Part shown: in pieces, positions 45,250 through 56,025 of the stretch | Layout of the letters: each line of letters opens with the position of its first letter | Numbering within the stretch: the first letter of the stretch is position 1 | DNA from: Charina bottae | Lineage: Eukaryota; Chordata; Lepidosauria; Squamata; Charinaidae | Direction: 5' to 3' | Assembly: GCA_023362775.1 (NCBI GenBank) | Contig: JALMGJ010000016.1 | Span: forward strand, 1,061,001 to 1,125,000 | DNA: 64,000 nucleotides | The notes under the pieces: generated by a model | The model's input: the letters and a program-made list of their open reading frames with translations, nothing else | Told to the model about the DNA's origin: nothing | Databases searched by the model: none | Translations under genes and position numbers: made by a program

Positions 45250-46465
45250 CTTTAACTTGAAGATACCAAACTAATTGATACAGATGTCAGATATATTCAC
45301 CTTTTATTTTGTTCCATCATTTTCCCTGAAAGTTATTGTTTCAAATGTTTGAGTATACTCCTTTGTCTTTATTCAAAACAGCATATTTTCTATGTGTCTT
45401 GCACCTTTACAAAACCTCTTCTGGCTTTTACAACTCCTGGGGCTGCAAACCAAAATAGCTCTTGGAGTCAATATCACCTTTATAGTGTAAGGTATCTCAC
45501 CAACTTGAATCAAAGCCACCTTACAGAGGCCTACTTTTTTGATGCAAATTTCCTCAGCATGTGTTGCCTTGCATGAAATTCTTCATCTGGGAGGAATCAA
45601 TACTAGAAGATTCTGTGTGCAGGTTGTCTGAGCTGCAATGGAATCCATATTGACAGATCATACCATTTCACTCTAAAATTAATTTGAGATGTACATTTAG
45701 ACATTTGGAGGCCATCTACTCTATTATCAGCACTGCAATTCATTAGAATGCTTGTGTCCCTTTGTTTAATATCAGACACAGTTATAACCTAGGAAATACA
45801 GAATGAATGAAATTATTAAAAAACATGGGCCAGAGTGGTTGGGAGAGAATCAGCTGAGTAACTCATCAAAAGCAATTCCAGAAAGCATACAGTGATTCCA
45901 ATTCATTATAAAATATATAATTTAGATCACAGCCCAGTGCATGTCTATTCAGAAGGAAGTCCTATTGTAAGACAAGTTTTTCTTATCCCTTTTCCTAATT
46001 TGAAGGAAGAAAATGTGGCATATTCTTTCCCAATAGTTTTTTCTCATTTCTGGCCTTGTTTCTAATTAATTGCAGAATGTAATTTCGTTGCACCTTCACT
46101 GTAAAGCAAAGCTGTGGAAAATGAATTCTCTGCCTTACTGAAATAGATATGGAAATAATAAGTTATTGTCATCTTCAGACTTCCTACCAATTTCCTGTTT
46201 AGTAATGCACTAACACATTGTTTCAGACTTTTGCATAATGTACTGCACCAGCAGGAAAGAAATAAAAAGATTTCTATATTATTTTTTACTGCAGCTCCCC
46301 TTGCTAGACTACATCAAACTGAGATGAAGAATTGCACATGAGTGGTTATCACAATAAATAACCATTCATAAAGTAAAAGACATACATTCTTTCTGGAAGG
46401 CACTGTGCTGTTTGTGGGCTTAAGAAAAGAGCATGACTATGTTTGTGAACTGAAAAGAAGAAGAA
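45250..46465. other. No gene recognised
   Basis: Single-copy-looking sequence without coding motifs. Confidence 0.4.
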
Positions 46466-46690
46466 ATTTGTGCTTTCAAGTTAGTCTTGACTCCTGGCGA
46501 TTGCCTGGACAAGTCCCTGAAGTTTTCTTGGCAATATTTTTGGAAGTGGCTTGCCAGGTCTTTTTTCCTACAGCTGAGAATGAGTGACTGGTCCCTAGTC
46601 ACCCAGCTGACTTTGTGCCTAAGGCAGGATTAGAAGTCACAGTCTCCTGGTTGCCAGCCTGATGCCTGAACCACTATGCAAAACACCACA
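46466..46690 (-). mobile_element. MIR/CORE-like tRNA SINE, antisense copy
   Basis: On the minus strand the head (GTGGTTCAGGCATCAGGCT) leads into AGGAGACTGTGACTTCTA, GCCTTAGGCACAAAGTCAGC, TGGGTGACTAGGGACCAGTCACT and GACTTGTCCAGGCAATCGCC. The same head and TGGGTGACC...CCAGTCAC phrase occurs in the SINE at 50651, though the downstream halves differ. Degraded; no duplication seen. Confidence 0.65.
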
Positions 46691-47280
46691 TTTACCGATC
46701 CCAGTGGATAAATGCAGGGAAATTTATGTTTTATATTTCCTTTCAATCTGTCTTGCAAAAACTATATTTGAATGAAGTCAGGGAATCTGGATATGATATG
46801 CAGATTGGCGGAGGCAGTTAAATTTCATTCGTTCTCAAGCTTAAGATGTTTGACGAATCCAGTCTACACCTCCTGAGTTAATGTGTGGATCTGAATCACT
46901 CAAGAAAGATTCAATGGAACTGGAATGTGGAGAATCTAGAACAGATGGACTTACGCATCCAAAGCCTCACCCAGCACATACCAAGAAGAAAACAATGAGA
47001 GACAATATTCTCCAACCCTGTACTGCTATTTTAGTGGAGATGTAGGAAATAATGGGAGGGGAAATATGTATTCTGGGAATTTGTTAGTGAAGTAGAAGGG
47101 GTTAGGTGTCTTTTTGCCAAGCAAAATTTAGTATATTTCAAAAGGTTAGGTCTATAACCTGCCTTCTGCCATGGCATGCTGGCTTTTCACATATCAATTC
47201 ATCCATGCAGACATTCCAACAAAACAGTCTGCACTTTTGTCAGAGAATTGAGAATAGGTGGGAATTTAGACACCCATATG
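46691..47280. other. No gene recognised
   Basis: Single-copy-looking sequence; nothing recognised. Confidence 0.4.
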
Positions 47281-47400
47281 ATTGGTTGGTTGGTTGGTTG
47301 ATTTAATCACCTTTGTATAGTGGCCCATCTCACATAGTGACTCTGGGCAGCATACATAGTAATAATCAAGATTATATAAAAACCATTAAAACAACCAATT
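47281..47400 (-). mobile_element. LINE (CR1/L2 group) 3' tail fragment with (TTGG)n
   Basis: ATTGGTTGGTTGGTTGG, then CCATCTCACATAGTGACTCTGGGCAGC, mirrors the minus-strand LINE tail at 13784-13840. Only the terminal about 100 bp is present. Confidence 0.65.
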
Positions 47401-47795
47401 TAAATTCGATAGTGGGATATAGTTTCCATAGAAACAGAGGGCTACACATTGGATGTTCTTAGTATCAGATGTCATGCTGACATTGGAGGTAAAGTTTTGA
47501 ACACCATCACAGAAAATGCTGGAAAAGAGAAGCTTGGGAATAGAAGCAATGGCTGGCAAGTAAGACAGATGTAGATAGCCAATGGCAGCTAAAGGTAGGT
47601 TGTTGGATTCAGAAAAGGGGCCCATAAACCTGAGTGGGATTGGGCAGTGTTTGTACTGTTGAAGATAACTGTTTGGTGCTATCTGAAGAAGTGTACTGAA
47701 GACCAGAAGAGGAGCAAGAACATAATGGAAGTAGGACTTGGGTAGGGTTAAGAATAGAAGAGTGAACATATGTTAAGCCTGTATGATATAGATAC
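47401..47795. other. No gene recognised
   Basis: A 127-codon minus-strand frame exists but has no recognisable domain. Confidence 0.35.
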
Positions 47796-47827
47796 GTAGG
47801 TAGGTAGGTAGGTAGGTAGGTAGGTAG
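47796..47827. repeat. (TAGG)n microsatellite
   Basis: About 8 perfect TAGG units. Confidence 0.95.
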
Positions 47828-48599
47828 ATCTCTGCTTAGAGTTGCTCTGAGACTGAAAGTCAGCATTCAGAAAAAAAGAAAACGGTTAAAGTATTAGCAG
47901 CCACAGCAGACAGTCTTATTAATAGAGAAGAAGGGAAGCATTGTTCACAATGGAATGTCAGGCAATTAGTTGGCTATAAATTGCATTTGCAAAGCTTAGC
48001 AAGAACTGAAACTACTTTTACTATGTGTGATCAGAAACTTGAATAAAAGGGAAAAAAACTAAAATACTATGTTCTCTGTCCCTTGCTTCCCCCCCCCCTT
48101 TTTTTTTTCTGGGATCAAAGCATTTGGGAGGAAAGTTTCAGCCCATCTCTCCTCTGCAAAGCAAAGCTAACTACCCCCCACCCCCACCCCCATTAACTAT
48201 TAGGCTTTCAAATATCCTCCTTTCCTCCATGGTTATTTAAGAGGATCTTACAACCACCCAACCTCCTAAAAAACAATGAATAGATTTTTTTTAAAGCCTT
48301 GCAAAAGTAGAAAAGCTTTATATCCAATCAGCTTTTTTCCTTTTCTTCAGGGGCCAGAGAGGATGGAGTTCATGCTGTTCTAACACCATGCTTAATTACC
48401 CCACCAGATCTTTTGTGCAGAGCCTCATCCTCACCAAAGAAACCCACAGGATATGTACATTTAATCTCTTCTTGACTATTATGGTTGATGAATGAGTTAC
48501 ATAAGTGAATGAGGAACCATAGATTAATCACTTGATAGACAGAAAATTCATATCACTGAATACAAAGTCAGACAGGCAATTTTCCATGGAGATTCTTAA
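47828..48599. other. No gene recognised
   Basis: Contains C-run/T-run simple sequence at 48090-48108 and CCCCCACCCCCA at 48175-48191. Confidence 0.4.
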
Positions 48600-48990
48600 G
48601 AGAACCATATCCATGGTCAGAGATAAAGTCAGAAGGGGCCATTATGGCCATCATATCTCACCACTGCTCAGGTCAGTTATTCTTGACAGATGGTTCTGGT
48701 CTCTGCTTGAAAATGTCCAGTGTAGAGGTGTTAACAATCTCTCTAGATAATTGATTGGACTGTCGAACTGATTTTACTGTTAGAAAAGGTTGTTTTGTTT
48801 TTTAATCCTAATATTCAGTCAGAATCTGCCTTACTATAACCTAAGTCCATTATCCCAGGTCCTGTACTTTGAGACAATAGAGATTTGATTGTTGTTCTGT
48901 GTAACATCCTTACAGGCACTTCTGACATGCTAGCATCTTACTCCCAGTTATGTTCCAAATTCCTTCAGTTGCTCTTCATATAATTTAGTT
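48600..48990 (-). mobile_element. Old CR1 LINE fragment, antisense
   Basis: The plus strand follows the known antisense CR1 series: AAGGGGCCATTATGGCC, a CTGCTTGAAAATGTCCAG segment, GTTAACAATCTCTCTAGATAAT, CTGTTAGAAAAGGTTG, and TTGCTCTTCATATAATTTAG. Degraded with no frame; a longer part of the same region as the 10065-10250 fragment. Confidence 0.65.
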
Positions 48991-49510
48991 TCCTCTATTC
49001 TTCCTCTTCCTCTGAGCTGGAAGCTTTCTAACACCATCTCTCAAATTCTAGGCCAAACTTCTCCAGCACATCTAGCAGTAGCCACAAGGATGTTCAAGGC
49101 AGGCAGTGTCCATTCACAGAAGCAATTAAAAGTAACAAGGTGAATTTTTTCAAAACTACATAACAGTGAATAGCATCATTTTCACAGAGCCAAGTGCTTC
49201 ATCAAGAAACACCATGTCTGCCTCATATAAGCCTATTCCTGGGGCAATTCTTTTCATCATCTCCCAGTCCTACCTATTTTCTGTCAAATACTCCAGACAG
49301 AGATATCCCCCCATAGGTCCAATATTTAAGATACACTATAGGTTAATTCAGTGTTTCCTTTCTTTTTGTTATTATGCAGACATTGCATTTATTGATTGAC
49401 TTGATTTGTATCTGCCACAATCAAAGGATTCTTTGCCATTAACAATAATCATAAGCACAACAACAGTACAATACATGTCCATGGCATGAAATTTAAAAAA
49501 TACTAAGTAA
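48991..49510. other. No gene recognised
   Basis: Single-copy-looking sequence up to the solo LTR. Confidence 0.4.
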
Positions 49511-49973
49511 TTTAATGTTGGGGTTTGATAAACCCAGGAATTCACTGTTAGATATGAATTATACAGAGAGGCTTGATATTTAGGTGAAAGGGGAAATATT
49601 CTGCAGTGTCACCCAATTAGCAGCCATTGTTGTAGGGATGATGTGTCAATGTGTGACTCATACAACAGGTGCTAAGAGTTAAGTTGGGTGTGGTAGTTAA
49701 CGAGATTGACCTATAATGTGATTGGTCAGTTTGACTATATAAGCAGAGATATTCTGTATTCCACTTTATTCCCATTTTACCTCGTGAATGCTGTATCGTT
49801 GATGGTGTATCATTTTGTTACCTGTGGAAGTGATCTGTAAATACGTATGTATATAAAGTAAATAGGATATTTGATATAACTTCTGTTTGGAGTCTATTTA
49901 CTGCATAGTACTTGGATCACTGGTGCCTAGGACAGAGAAGCAGGCCGCTCCATCCGCGCGCCCCGACATTTAA
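49511..49973 (+). mobile_element. Solo copia LTR with 5-bp target duplication
   Basis: 49516-49968 (453 bp) runs TGTTGGGG to CCCCGACA and is a close relative of the LTRs at 1-371 and 4003-4453. TTTAA at 49511-49515 and 49969-49973 is the 5-bp duplication made by copia integrase. The internal region was lost by LTR-LTR recombination. It keeps CTATATAAGCAG, a better TATA box than the other two LTRs. Confidence 0.97.
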
Positions 49974-50164
49974 AAAATTAAACAAAAATATCCAACCCCA
50001 TCCATAGTTCCAAAACTGATAGTGTCACTTCATTCTTTATAGATTCTCTGAAACAGTTGTTAATGGCTTATGAAAAGCCAAAAACATGGGGTGGAGGTGG
50101 GATGGTGGTGGGAAGTCTGATTTCCAGAGGGAGATTGTTACGCTAGAGAGTGAGGATAACTTCA

Positions 50165-50475
50165 GGGCCACTTTCTCCTACTGGCCCATCCAGTGCATTC
50201 TTCCCTGGATAAGTTTTTGATTAGATCCCATTTTTATGAAATAAGGGGAATAGAAGCCAGGAGGAGCTGTTTCCCAGTTGCTGCTCCAGATTTATGGAAT
50301 GGCCTCCCCTTGGAATTAAGCCTCACACCATCCCTCTTAACATTCTGGAAGCTGCTTAAGACGGAACTCTTCCATAGAGCATTTCGTGACTAGTTAATTG
50401 TTTTTATTGGATTGCTGTAAACGCACCATGCATCTTTATTGATCTAGCAGTATACAAATGGAATAAATAAATTAT
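50165..50475 (+). mobile_element. CR1/L2-group LINE C-terminal fragment
   Basis: A short frame reads A-R-R-S-C-F-P-V-A-A-P-D-L-W-N-G-L-P-L-E and F-W-K-L-L-K-T-E-L-F, the LINE C-terminal block A-P-x-L-W-N-x-L-P. A TGA follows at about 50389 and the AATAAATAAATTA tail at about 50462. Different subfamily from the L2 copies (L-P-L-E rather than L-P-P-E). Confidence 0.82.
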
Positions 50476-50650
50476 GCAGGCATACCCATATTTGAATCAG
50501 GTTCTCCCGAGGTATTTGAATCAGACAGGCTGAACCAGGCTGGAGAAGACAGTCAAACAAGTACCTTAGTGCCAAGCCATGTTTGAATCAATGAAGTAAA
50601 CATTTGTTTTAAATTCTTAGTATCAATCTGTTCCCAAGAGTGCATAAAGC

Positions 50651-50865
50651 AGTTTGGTCTAGTGGTTAAGGCAACAGGCTAGAAACCAGGAGACTGTGAG
50701 TTCTAGTCCCACCTTAGGCAGGAAAGCCGGCTGGGTGACCTTGGGCCAGTCACACTCTCTCAGCCCAACTCACCTCACAGGGTTGTTGTTGTGGGGAAAA
50801 CAGGAGAAGGAAGGAGTATTAGGTATGTTTGCCGCCTTGAGTTATTTATAAAAATAATAAAAGCA
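50651..50865 (+). mobile_element. MIR/CORE-like tRNA SINE
   Basis: tRNA-like head TTTGGTCTAGTGGTTAAGGC (box A), box B-like GTGAGTTCTAGTCCC, then AAGCCGGCTGGGTGACCTTG, CCAGTCAC, CTCACCTCACAGGGTTGTTG and TTGCCGCCTTGAGTTATTTA with an AATAATAAA tail. It runs directly into the AAATA array, which probably grew from its tail. Confidence 0.82.
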
Positions 50866-51092
50866 GGAAATAATAAAATAATAAAATAAATAAAATATAA
50901 TATAAAATAAAATAAAATAAAATAAAATAAAATAATAAAATAATAAAATAATAAAATAATAAAATAATAAAATAATATAAAATAAAATAAAATAATAAAA
51001 TAAAATAAAATAAAATAATAAAATAATAAAATAATAAATAAAATAAAATAATAAAATAAAATAAAATAAAATAAAATAAAATAAAATAAAAT
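50866..51092. repeat. AAATA/AATAAAATA array, about 230 bp
   Basis: Mixture of AAATA pentamers and AATAAAAT octamers with no other sequence. Long Phe/Tyr/Ile/Leu-only frames on the minus strand are translations of it. It begins at the SINE tail, so it is a poly(A)-tail-derived microsatellite expansion. Confidence 0.96.
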
Positions 51093-51794
51093 AGTATAAC
51101 AAATGCTCACCTGCTACAGTATGCATGTCAGTTCACCCAAATGATTGAGGAACCAAGTGCTAGCTAACAGGCATGAATAAAAAATGACTTTAGAGACATG
51201 CGTACATGAAAGAACTCTGAAGGGAGTTGAGTGGCATGTGAGTCAACCATTATGGAGCAGGACTCAGATAAAAGTTTATCCTGTTTGGTGACAGGGAACA
51301 GAGACTGAAGAACTGTCATCACAATGGAAGCAACATCACTAACACTAATCAGTTTGGGATAAATTGACTGCATACTTGCAGTCTGCCTGCAGATAATTCT
51401 GCAGAAATAAACCCATTGCTGCATTTATCTTCATTTCCACCAAAATAGCTGCAATATGAGATGGGAGGCAAGATAATGGGTCCTCTCTTTGCTCCCTTTA
51501 AGCCACACCCCTGGACTTGAGGCATATTTCTATGCTAAATTAAACTGCCTCTCTTCTGATCACCCAGCTTTATTTACAGAAGTGTGAGGCTGCTATTTTT
51601 GTGGTTGTTGTTTTTGATGCTCTTAGAGCCGGTTGGATGTGCGGCATTGTGTGGCAGATGTTACAATGGCTGTGGTAATGAAGCAGAAAAGCCTTTCCTT
51701 AAGATATGATAAGGCCGGGTGTGCATTCACACTTGGAAGGAAAGAATCAAGGAGGGGCTTCATCAGGTTAGCAGGAGCGTCTAGCATCCCAAAA
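51093..51794. other. No gene recognised
   Basis: Single-copy-looking sequence. Confidence 0.4.
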
Positions 51795-51867
51795 ATGCAT
51801 GCTGGCTGGGGAATTCTGGGAGTTGAAATCCACACATTTTAGAGTTGCTAAGGCTGAGAAACACAGT
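51795..51867. mobile_element. Half of a palindromic hAT MITE
   Basis: CATGCTGGCTGGGGAATTCT, GGGAGTTGAAATCCACACAT and GTTGCTAAGGCTGAGAAACA match the right arm of the MITE at 44288-45241. The left arm is absent. Confidence 0.8.
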
Positions 51868-52579
51868 TTTAAACTATTCCTTTTCATCCTGTGTGAAGAG
51901 CAAAAGAGCTCTTTTGAACTGGATTATAAATATACACTCATTCTTCACTCAGAGGGTAGCTGTGTTAGATTGTGGCAGCATTTTCTTTTAAAAAGCAGAA
52001 AAGGCTCTTGCGCTACAGTAAAAGCTTGGGTTTCTATAATGATAAATTATTCTATTTTGTCAGATGTTTAGTGTTAGCCTGAATTAGAAGGTTAGGTTTT
52101 GCCAAAACAGTGAGGTCAGAGGGAAGTGAAATGACGGAAGTGATCACTGCTTTGTTAACATGTCAGTTCACAAAACAGCTGTTGGGTGATAACAGATATA
52201 CTTGCACTGATGAGCTCATTGATTGAAACTTGCAGCATGTGGCCTGTGCTACATCAGGCCACAGTGCTAATGAGTCTCTGTTATCTTGGCCTTTTGCAGC
52301 TATTAGTTTCTCTGTAATATTTGACTTTTTATCGATTACTTTTACTGTTTTTACTGTATGCTTTTATAATTTATATAAAACACCTTGTGATGTATGAAGT
52401 AAGAAGCAGAAATATTTTAACAAAGAAAGAGTTTAGTCTTCCTGGAAGCCATAGAAAGTAGATGTGAACTTTTTAATGAATTGTAAGTCAGACCTGTTAT
52501 ATTGTGATGTACCTTAGTATTTCCTTTATTTAAAAGAAAAGAAAACAGCATCTGGGGTATCCAGTAATGATTTCTCTGG

Positions 52580-52611
<32 letters not shown>

Positions 52612-53022
52612 ACTATACATGCATGACTGAGCCATTACAATTCAAATACTACTGAGAGAGCAGATGCCAGAGTTTTGCAATTCACATAGCCGGTTGCCAG
52701 TCATTTAATACACAAGAGTCAAATGATGTATACCATGAATCAGTCCTGAGAGTGCAAACTACACATTATACACAAACAAATGCTTTCAAGTGTTTTTTAA
52801 TTAAACTCTCTTGGAGATTACTGCTTATGATGGAGCATGGAAATGGCAGGCAGGGAAAGATTTAAGCACCTTCTCCCCCTTTACAACTTCTTGCTCCAAA
52901 GTGCCTCCTCTGAAAATCACTCGTCAAAAGTAACCATGGATCATAATTTATGGTTTTGCAGAATATGAGAATTGGGGCCCAGAGTTTTGCCCTTATAAAT
53001 TTCACCTTCCTCTCCTCAAAAA
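51868..53022. other. No gene recognised; (TG)15 at 52581-52610
   Basis: A TG microsatellite is the only clear feature. 52130-52310 is repeat-free, with balanced composition and palindrome-like GATCACTGC and GTGATAAC motifs, a weak candidate for conserved non-coding DNA. Confidence 0.4.
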
Positions 53023-54525
53023 TAGAGATGATATTTTATTATTTATTTATTTATTATTTTTATGTGGGGACCTCCAGGGGAGGTACGGCAAAGTAGCACA
53101 TCTCCAAAAGAGCAGAGATGATGACCGTGGAAAAGACTGAAGAACCAGTAAATAGACCTAATCATTTTCTAATCACTTTCAGAAATTGCCTATTTAACTA
53201 TCTTAAAGCTATTAGACATCTTCAGAACGACAAGTTTGAAAAGCCACCTTGTGAGTTTACCTTCATTCTTGAACAACAACAACAATTAACCATAAGTTTT
53301 ATAATTGAAAGAATTGTAAATAAATGGCAAAAAGCTAAATAAGACTTTGATCTAAGAAAGTTAAAAATGAATTAAGGGTTCAGACAAATTTGGAATATTG
53401 AGACTTTTACTGTACGATTTTGGAAATAATTATACAAATGAATTGCTTTTTGTGGGAACCAAACTGTTTTGTCTATCTTAAATCATAACAGAGATTTGAC
53501 ACTTTATGATTTCAGAAATTGGACACTAGAGGGGACTAAAGATTCCAGGCAGAAAAGGAAAAATGAAAAAAAAAGGGAAAACTTGCCTTTGGTTTTTGGT
53601 TAGTGTAGGGATTTACAAAATGACATAAAACATTATAACATTTGAAATACTCCAGGAGATTTTTGAAGAATGGGATCAGAAACTAGCAGCTAGAATGTCA
53701 TCAATGATATCTGCTTCTATAGATAGACTATGTCCAAAGATGTTAACAAAGGAATGACAGATGTGAACCAAATTTTGCCTGTTATAGAACTAGAAATACT
53801 GGATAATAAAAAAAAGTGTGGATTACAAGACAGATAAGGCAGCTAAAGGGGATTCACAAATGACAAGCCAAGAGAATGACCTGGATAAGGACTTTCTACT
53901 TGATATTCAAAAGAAGTTGGTTAAAGCTTTGAAAATTAAAGTGGAAATACAAATGATAAACCAAGAGAATGATCTGGATAATGACTTTTTATTAGATTTA
54001 CAAAAGAGGTTTGCTAAAACCTTGAAGAAGCCTTCGGGATGGGAAAAAAAAATTGAAGAGAGACCAAATCCTACAACATCTGAATGAATTAAAGATCAAG
54101 ACTGTTAGAAGTAAAAGGAAGAAATATAAAGTTGGTTTGTTTGACCAAGGCTAAAATAAGATGTGTTTCTATAAACCTCTGGGAATCCTTTATAAACTTT
54201 TTGCTGACAGCAGGACTGAAAAGTTGATGATTTATGGATTTTCATATAGATAAGGGATGGGTTATGGAAAGAAGAGATATTTGTTTGTAACTTTATAGGG
54301 GGTAAAGAGTTATTAAGTTTGTCTATACTTGTTGTGATGAAGATCGGAAGTCACTTCTTTATATATTTCTTTTCTTTATCTTAATTTCTCCTTTTTCTTT
54401 TTCTTACCTTGCACTTTTTATTCTTTCTTTATATCTCTTTCTCTCTTAGAGTTTAGTTTGTATTTGCTTTTACTATTGTAACCAAAATCTTCAATAAAAA
54501 TTAATTAAAAGAATTAGAGATGATA
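53023..54525 (+). mobile_element. L1-derived retroposon lacking ORF2, with 11-bp flanking repeat
   Basis: TAGAGATGATA at 53023-53033 and 54515-54525 flanks about 1.48 kb. The right end is A-rich (CAATAAAAATTAATTAAAAG), so the unit is in plus orientation. The T-rich 3' region (54340-54480) resembles that of the 14283-16388 unit, including the phrase TTGTATTTGCTTTTACT. It contains short charged frames (53118-53342, 53818-54087) but no reverse transcriptase. Either a HAL1-like derivative or an internally deleted L1. GAGATGATG also occurs at 53114, so the exact 5' edge is open. Confidence 0.6.
53818..54087 (+). pseudogene. Charged, internally duplicated frame in the L1-derived unit
   Basis: The 89-codon frame contains two 31-codon direct repeats starting at 53857 and 53950, each reading roughly Q-E-N-D-L-D, D-F-L-L-D, Q-K/R and K-A/T-L-K. 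The repeats are rich in Asp, Lys and Leu and are compatible with helical or coiled-coil structure, as in the N-terminal part of L1 ORF1 proteins. The first codon is probably not the true start; the frame is interrupted upstream. Function as an ORF1 segment is inferred only from context. Confidence 0.4.
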
Positions 54526-54560
54526 CATCATGGCAGAATTCTCCTTATGGTTTGTTTATT

Positions 54561-55379
54561 AAGAGCAGGTGGCAGCCATGGCCAGGGGAGCCTTTGCACA
54601 ACTTCATGTTGTACGCCAGCTACGCCCCTTCCTGGATCGGGAGTCCCTTTGGTCAGTCACTCATGCCCTAGTCATCTCCCGTATAGACTATTGCAATGCG
54701 CTCTACATAGGGCTACCCTTGAAGGGTATCCGTAAGCTACAGCTGGTGCAGAATGCAGCTGCGCAAGAAGTTTTAGGAGCCCCAAAGAGGGCACACATAA
54801 CACCTTTGCTGTGCGAGCTGCACTGGGTGCCAGTTTGCTTCCGGGTCTAATTCAAGGTATTGGTTATCACCTTAAAAGCCCTACATGGCATGGGGCCAGG
54901 TTACCTAAGGGACCTCCTCACCCCCATTAATCGATCCATCCCACCCGGTCAGGCAGAGAGGGCATGCTACGGACCCTGTCCATGAAAGACTGTTTTTTGG
55001 CAGGGTCCAGGAGGAAGGCCTTCTCTGCCATGGCCCCCACCCTCTGGAATAAGTTACCCCCAGAGGTGAGACAGGCCCCCACTCTCCCGGCCTTCCAAAA
55101 GGGGGTTAAGACTTGGTTGTGCCACCTCGTTTAGGATGGGAGAGGGGATAGTCAATCATGGGGGTGGCTGGCACCTTGAGGGGGCCAATGATGGCACTGT
55201 TATCCACCATCTTGGACTCTATATTGTATATCTTGCATTTTTATATTTATGTATTTATATTTATATTGTATTTATTTTAATGCTATTTTAATATTTTATT
55301 TTTAACTGCTTGTAAACTGCCCAGAGTCGTCGTAATAGACGATGGGATGGGAAGAAATTTAATAAATAAATAAATAAAT
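54561..55379 (+). mobile_element. L2-clade LINE 3' part, plus strand
   Basis: Starts inside the post-polymerase domain (A-R-G-A-F-A-Q-L) and runs through S-R-I-D-Y-C-N-A-L, L-Q-L-V-Q-N-A-A-A, T-P-L-L and E-L-H-W-V-P-V to an in-frame stop at about 54848-54850. Degraded coding follows to about 55134 (C-H-L-V end). The 3' untranslated region ends CTGCCCAGAGTCG, GATGGGATGGG and ATAAATAAATAAAT. Same family as the minus-strand element at 56026. Confidence 0.9.
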
Positions 55380-56025
55380 TGTATTAAATGTTTACCAGAT
55401 TATATGCAACCTAATAAGCAAGCTTTCAGCCAAAAAGATATAAATATGCAAAAAGATAAAAACCATAAAATCAATAATATAAATTTAAAATCTCTCAATA
55501 GTACAAATAAATCACAACAGCATAAATGTTAAAAGAAAACAAAAGCATATATATATACACCATTAAGATACATTAAGAAACCCCAAAAATAAAACACTAA
55601 GAAAATAAGAAAAGTCACTTAATGCTAAAAAAACCTCCAATGAAGATGGCATATTGGAACTGGGGTGTTACTAGTGAAGAGTCCTCTAACTTGTAGCTAT
55701 CTGCCACAACTCACTAGGTGGTGGCATGTTGTAAAGAATATGAATAACTCAAGATCTTGATAGGCCTATGTGGGAAAAGATGATCCTTTAATTAACCTGG
55801 CCGTAAATAATTTATGGCTTTAAAAATCAAGAGTAGCACTTTAATGGGATGGACGAAGTCAACGTAGGTGACAAAATACTGAGTTTATATGACAGCATCA
55901 TCCACTTCAGGGATGTCATATCTGGATGACCATTTTATGGGAGAAAAGAAAAATATCTGATTCAATCTTGTAGCTGTCTGGATTTTTACAGGCCATAAAA
56001 TATCTTTAACCCAGTCCCAGTAAAC
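55380..56025 (-). mobile_element. Probable old LINE fragment (CR1 group), antisense
   Basis: Read on the minus strand, broken frames give L-K-D-H-L-F-P-H and nearby A-I-N-Y-like motifs that fit the L-K-D-x-L-S-P-H block of CR1-group LINEs. Weak and interrupted. It separates the two opposite L2 copies and may be the site into which one of them inserted. Confidence 0.35.

Noticed and set aside
47386..47769. 127-codon minus-strand frame rich in Leu and Ser
   Set aside because: Begins inside a LINE tail and has no recognisable motif.
50775..51126. Two overlapping frames of 94 and 111 codons made of Phe, Tyr, Ile and Leu
   Set aside because: Pure translation of the AAATA-type array; no gene.
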